The translations under genes and the position numbers were made by a program. Positions 6,869-9,166 of a DNA stretch of 9,166 nt are shown piece after piece. The notes beneath the pieces were generated by a model. The model saw nothing but the letters and a program-made list of their open reading frames with translations. It did no database searches and was not told the origin of the DNA. The DNA lies in assembly GCA_029213105.1 (NCBI GenBank), contig JARGNS010000116.1, forward strand, positions 1-9,166, read 5' to 3'. The first letter of the stretch is position 1. Every line of letters begins with the position of its first letter. This stretch comes from Planctomycetota bacterium (GTDB taxonomy: Bacteria; Planctomycetota; PLA2; JAEUHO01).

Positions 6869-8338
6869 CTAGGGTTCGCGGACGACTCGCAGTCCGATGG
6901 TCGACTTGGCCTTCGCGGCGTCTTGCGAGGTGCGCGAGGTGGCGCGGCAGAAGTCATGGCTTGAGACCCAGTCCGCACCCCGCACCACCTTCCGCTCGGC
7001 CTCGATGCCGTCCGGATCCGTGCAGGGGGCCGTGGGGTAGGGACCGTAGCCGGAGGCCGTCCACTCGGACACGTTGCCCAGCGTGTCGTACAGGCCCCAG
7101 GCGTTGGCTTCGAGCGAGCCGACGGGGTGCGTCTTGTACTGCGCGTTGAAGGACTGCCAGGCTCGCGCGTTGAGCCAGGTCTTGAACACCCCATGCGGCC
7201 TCCCGGGGGGCGGGCTCTCGCCGGCCCGCGCGGCATACTCCCACTCGGCTTCGGTCGGGAGCCTGTAGGTCGCGCCCTCCCGCTCGGAGAGTTGTGCGCA
7301 GAAGGCGCGGGCCTGCGCCCACGTGACCTTCTCGACGGGGCGGTCCGCACCCTTGAAGTGCGACGGGCTGTCCGTCCCCATCACCGTGCGCCACTGGGCC
7401 TGGGTGACCTCGTGGATGCCGATGTAGTAGGGGCGCGTGAGTGTGACCTGGACGGGGCCCTCGTCCTTGCGACGCGGGCTTGCGTCCGTGGGGGTGCCCA
7501 TCTCGAAGGTGCCGGGCAGGATGAGCTTCAGCGTCAGCCCACTCTTGGTCTCGAGCGTCTTCGGCAGTGCGGCGACGGCCTCCGGCGTCATCGGCTTGAC
7601 CGTACGCGTGCGGTGCTCGACGGCGGGGGGGATCGGGAACAGGGGGCCCTCGAAGCCGTCGGGCTTCTCGAACAGCGCAGGATCCGGCGTGCCCGGCTCG
7701 ATCGCGGTGACCGTGATCGTGACAGGCGTGCCGGCTTCGACGATCTCCATCTTCAGGATCGTCCCCTTGGGCAGGGGGATCGAGAGCGGGACGGGCGAGA
7801 TGGTCCGGCTCGATTCGAACTCGAACTGGAACCGACTTGCCGGCAGGGCCAGGTCTTCGGCGACCCAGATGTGGGCCTGCGCGCCCGCCCGCACGAAGGC
7901 GGACCGCGTGACGCGGTAGCGGCGCACGGCGTGACCCAGGATCGTGTCGGTCTCGTCCGTCTTCTCGAGCCCGGTCTTGAAGTGCCACGGCATGAACGCC
8001 TTGACCTTGGGTTCCGTCGCCTCGAGATCCGTGAGGCCGCCGCGCGTGCTCCGCTTGCGCTTCGGATCCAGGCGCAGCGCACCGCGCAGACCGCGCCGTG
8101 CGATGTAGCTGCCCGCGTTCAGGCCGCCCTCCTCATCCTGGCGGTAGGCGCCCGTGCCGAAGTGCACGGTGATGCGCGTCGGCGCCATGCCGCGGAAGGC
8201 CTTGGCACCGTCGGAGTCGCCTGTCGCGGTCTGCTCGTAGACCACGCGGCCCGTGAAGGGCGGCGGGGCGTCCTCGGCGTGCACCGGGACGGCCAGGAAC
8301 GGAAGGCAGAGGAGGAGCAGGGCGTAGGGGCTTCGCAT
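6869..8338 (-). CDS. Secreted DUF4412-like plus SUMF1/FGE-fold protein
   Basis: This 489-residue protein has a signal peptide (hydrophobic 5-19, VHA-ED cleavage after residue 21). Residues 27-230 resemble DUF4412-type domains: an FTGRVVYE start, a YRQDE segment (65-69), a predicted beta-rich body and an ALFEKPDGF end. Residues 265-489 are a SUMF1 (formylglycine-generating-enzyme-like) domain: GTFEMGT (276-282), HEVTQAQW (309-316), PVEKVTWAQARAFC (334-347), YRLPTEAEWEYAARAG (358-373), LGNVSEW (420-426) and a C-terminal IGLRVV. Of the two copper-binding catalytic cysteines of true FGE, the second aligns with Cys464, while the first aligns with Ser459 (RGADWVSSHDFC). FGE-type oxidation of sulfatase cysteines is therefore unlikely, and no sulfatase gene is in the window. 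SUMF1-fold proteins without the pair serve other roles, including binding and iron-dependent chemistry. The ATG at 8338 has AGGAA 7 nt upstream; the frame is open further up but encodes nothing recognisable there. Confidence 0.88.
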   Translation of the reverse strand: MRSPYALLLLCLPFLAVPVHAEDAPPPFTGRVVYEQTATGDSDGAKAFRGMAPTRITVHFGTGAYRQDEEGGLNAGSYIARRGLRGALRLDPKRKRSTRGGLTDLEATEPKVKAFMPWHFKTGLEKTDETDTILGHAVRRYRVTRSAFVRAGAQAHIWVAEDLALPASRFQFEFESSRTISPVPLSIPLPKGTILKMEIVEAGTPVTITVTAIEPGTPDPALFEKPDGFEGPLFPIPPAVEHRTRTVKPMTPEAVAALPKTLETKSGLTLKLILPGTFEMGTPTDASPRRKDEGPVQVTLTRPYYIGIHEVTQAQWRTVMGTDSPSHFKGADRPVEKVTWAQARAFCAQLSEREGATYRLPTEAEWEYAARAGESPPPGRPHGVFKTWLNARAWQSFNAQYKTHPVGSLEANAWGLYDTLGNVSEWTASGYGPYPTAPCTDPDGIEAERKVVRGADWVSSHDFCRATSRTSQDAAKAKSTIGLRVVREP

Positions 8339-8345
8339 CGACCCA

Positions 8346-8350
8346 TTCCT
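8346..8350 (-). promoter_or_regulatory. Ribosome binding site of the SUMF1-domain gene
   Basis: The minus strand reads AGGAA, then 7 nt, then the ATG at 8338. The frame stays open for over 600 bases upstream of this ATG, so this site together with the signal peptide decides the start. Confidence 0.65.
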
Positions 8351-8366
8351 ACCCGCGGGGGGGCGG

Positions 8367-8383
8367 ACGCGGAAATCCCGCGT
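8367..8383 (-). other. Small inverted repeat between operon genes
   Basis: ACGCGG (8367-8372) and CCGCGT (8378-8383) form a perfect 6-bp stem with a 5-base loop, just after the DJ-1-family stop. There is no T-tract, so it is more likely a processing or stability stem, or chance, than a terminator splitting the operon. Confidence 0.25.
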
Positions 8384-8391
8384 GGCGGCGC

Positions 8392-9144
8392 CTACTTCGC
8401 GGCGGCCTGGAGGCGTGCGAGCAGGGCCTCGGCCGCCTTGCCGCTCGAGGCCGGGTTCTGCCCCGTGATCAGGTTGCCGTCCACCACGACATGCTCCTGC
8501 CAGTTCTCGGCGCCGGCGAACTCGGCGCCCAGCTCGCGCAGCCGCGCTTCGAGCATGAAGGGCATCTTGTCTGCCAGCTTGACCGCGTGCTCCTCGGCAT
8601 CGGTGAAGCCCGTGAGCTTGCGTCCCTTGACGACACTCGACCCGTCGGGAAGGGTGGCGCCGACCAGGGCGGCGGGGCCGTGGCACACGAAGGCGGCGGG
8701 CTGGTCCTCGGCCACGAAGTGCGCCACGGCGGCCTGCACGACCGCGCTCGTGGGAAGGTCGAACATCGTTCCGTGGCCACCGGGGAAGAAGACCGCCACG
8801 TAGCCGTCCAGGTCCAGTCCGTCGAGGGGGACGGTCTTGGCCAGGGCGGCCAGGGCCTCGGGGTCGGGCTTCGCATCCTCCCCCAGGCTGCGCGGGTCGA
8901 TGGGGGCCTTGCCCCCCTTCGGACTGGCGACCGTCACGGCGTAGCCCGCGGCCAGGAAACGCGCGTACGGGATGGCGAACTCCTCGAGCCACAGCCCGGT
9001 GGGATCCCCCGCTTCGATCTGATCGTGGCTCGTGACGACCATGAGGATCGTGGCCGGCGCGGCCGGCTTGGCCGGCGTGCCGCCGCAGGCGGGCAAGGCG
9101 AGGAGGGCGCAGAGGACGGCGAGGGGCAGAAGGCGAATCGTCAC
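8392..9144 (-). CDS. DJ-1/PfpI family (Hsp31-like) lipoprotein
   Basis: This 250-residue protein opens with a lipoprotein signal peptide: MTIR, a hydrophobic core (5-17) and the lipobox LPAC with Cys20 as the lipidated residue. A short Pro/Ala linker leads to a complete DJ-1/PfpI domain of the Hsp31-like 'type 1 glutamine amidotransferase' group. Landmarks are MVVTSHD (35-41), GLWLEEFAIPY (50-60, with the acidic residue that assists the nucleophile), VASPKGGKAPIDP (72-84), FFPGGHG (119-125), AFVCHGPAAL (151-160, Cys154 nucleophile next to His155), LTGFTDAEE (177-185) and DGNLITGQNPASS (222-234). Relatives act as glyoxalases or deglycases for methylglyoxal, or as stress chaperones, and are normally cytoplasmic. 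Here the lipobox implies membrane anchoring, probably facing the periplasm. The GTG start at 9144 has GGAG 7 nt upstream and gives an intact signal peptide. It is the first gene in view of the operon; its promoter would lie past the window edge. The residues are intact, but the in vivo substrate is unknown. Confidence 0.92.
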   Translation of the reverse strand: MTIRLLPLAVLCALLALPACGGTPAKPAAPATILMVVTSHDQIEAGDPTGLWLEEFAIPYARFLAAGYAVTVASPKGGKAPIDPRSLGEDAKPDPEALAALAKTVPLDGLDLDGYVAVFFPGGHGTMFDLPTSAVVQAAVAHFVAEDQPAAFVCHGPAALVGATLPDGSSVVKGRKLTGFTDAEEHAVKLADKMPFMLEARLRELGAEFAGAENWQEHVVVDGNLITGQNPASSGKAAEALLARLQAAAK

Positions 9145-9166
9145 GGGAGGACTCCGGGGTCGGGGG
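9145..9166 (-). promoter_or_regulatory. Ribosome binding site and leader edge of the DJ-1-family gene
   Basis: GGAG (minus strand, 9152-9155) sits 7 nt before the GTG at 9144 and supports that start. Nothing else can be read from the few bases left before the window ends. Confidence 0.55.

Noticed and set aside
5299..7149. A 616-codon open frame on the plus strand opposite the Sel1-repeat gene
   Set aside because: It is a shadow of the repetitive Sel1 codons; the product has no known domain and the frame runs through the Sel1 gene's start into the next gene.
6826..7350. An N-terminal extension of the Sel1-repeat protein in the same open frame
   Set aside because: It lies inside the SUMF1-domain gene on the same strand in another frame, is Arg/Pro/Ser-rich, and would bury the signal peptide.
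6869..7600. Calling the SUMF1 domain a sulfatase-activating formylglycine-generating enzyme
   Set aside because: One of the two catalytic cysteines is a serine and there is no sulfatase gene in the window.
7127..8803. A 558-codon open frame on the plus strand across two minus-strand genes
   Set aside because: It spans the boundary between the SUMF1-domain and DJ-1 genes, both well supported, and encodes low-complexity Arg-rich sequence.
8339..8992. An N-terminal extension of the SUMF1-domain protein
   Set aside because: It overlaps the DJ-1-family gene in another frame and would bury the signal peptide; a good ribosome binding site supports the ATG at 8338.

Overview
The window is GC-rich (very roughly 70%) bacterial chromosome, densely coded, with GTG as well as ATG starts and AGGA/GGAG-type ribosome binding sites about 7 nt before several starts. 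A lipoprotein and two Sec-type signal peptides fit a Gram-negative envelope. The mix of Sel1-repeat, SUMF1-fold and RRM proteins with a cyanophycin synthetase would suit a planctomycete or a delta-proteobacterium-like lineage, but no gene in the window fixes the taxonomy. No rRNA, tRNA, CRISPR array, insertion sequence or integrase was seen.

Region 1 (1-2894, plus strand) is a cyanophycin-type pair. The first gene is the 3' part of a cyanophycin synthetase (cphA), cut by the window edge, so only most of its C-terminal Mur-ligase half is visible. Nine bases after its stop comes a 553-residue paralogue that keeps a CphA-like N-terminal segment and a complete Mur-ligase half, including the P-loop, but has no room for the ATP-grasp domain that normally lies between them. 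It looks like a CphA with the aspartate-adding domain removed. This is the most interesting item in the window.

Region 2 (2916-4430, minus strand) is a class-III PLP-dependent aminotransferase that converges on the Mur-ligase pair with only 21 bases between the stop codons. A GC-rich hairpin zone lies at the junction. Its substrate cannot be read from the sequence. A link to aspartate or arginine metabolism is possible only by proximity.

Region 3 (4431-5217) is a 342-base divergent intergenic region with a strong G/C hairpin, followed by a small single-RRM RNA-binding protein (96 aa) and a convincing intrinsic terminator. The 3' arm and T-tract of that terminator are repeated in a 17-bp tandem array.

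Region 4 (5218-9144, minus strand) is a probable three-gene operon, reading leftwards: a lipoprotein of the DJ-1/PfpI (Hsp31-like) family, a secreted protein joining a DUF4412-like domain to a SUMF1/FGE-fold domain, and a secreted protein made of about 12 Sel1 repeats. All three are predicted to be exported, with gaps of only 53 and 43 bases, which suggests a shared envelope or periplasmic role.
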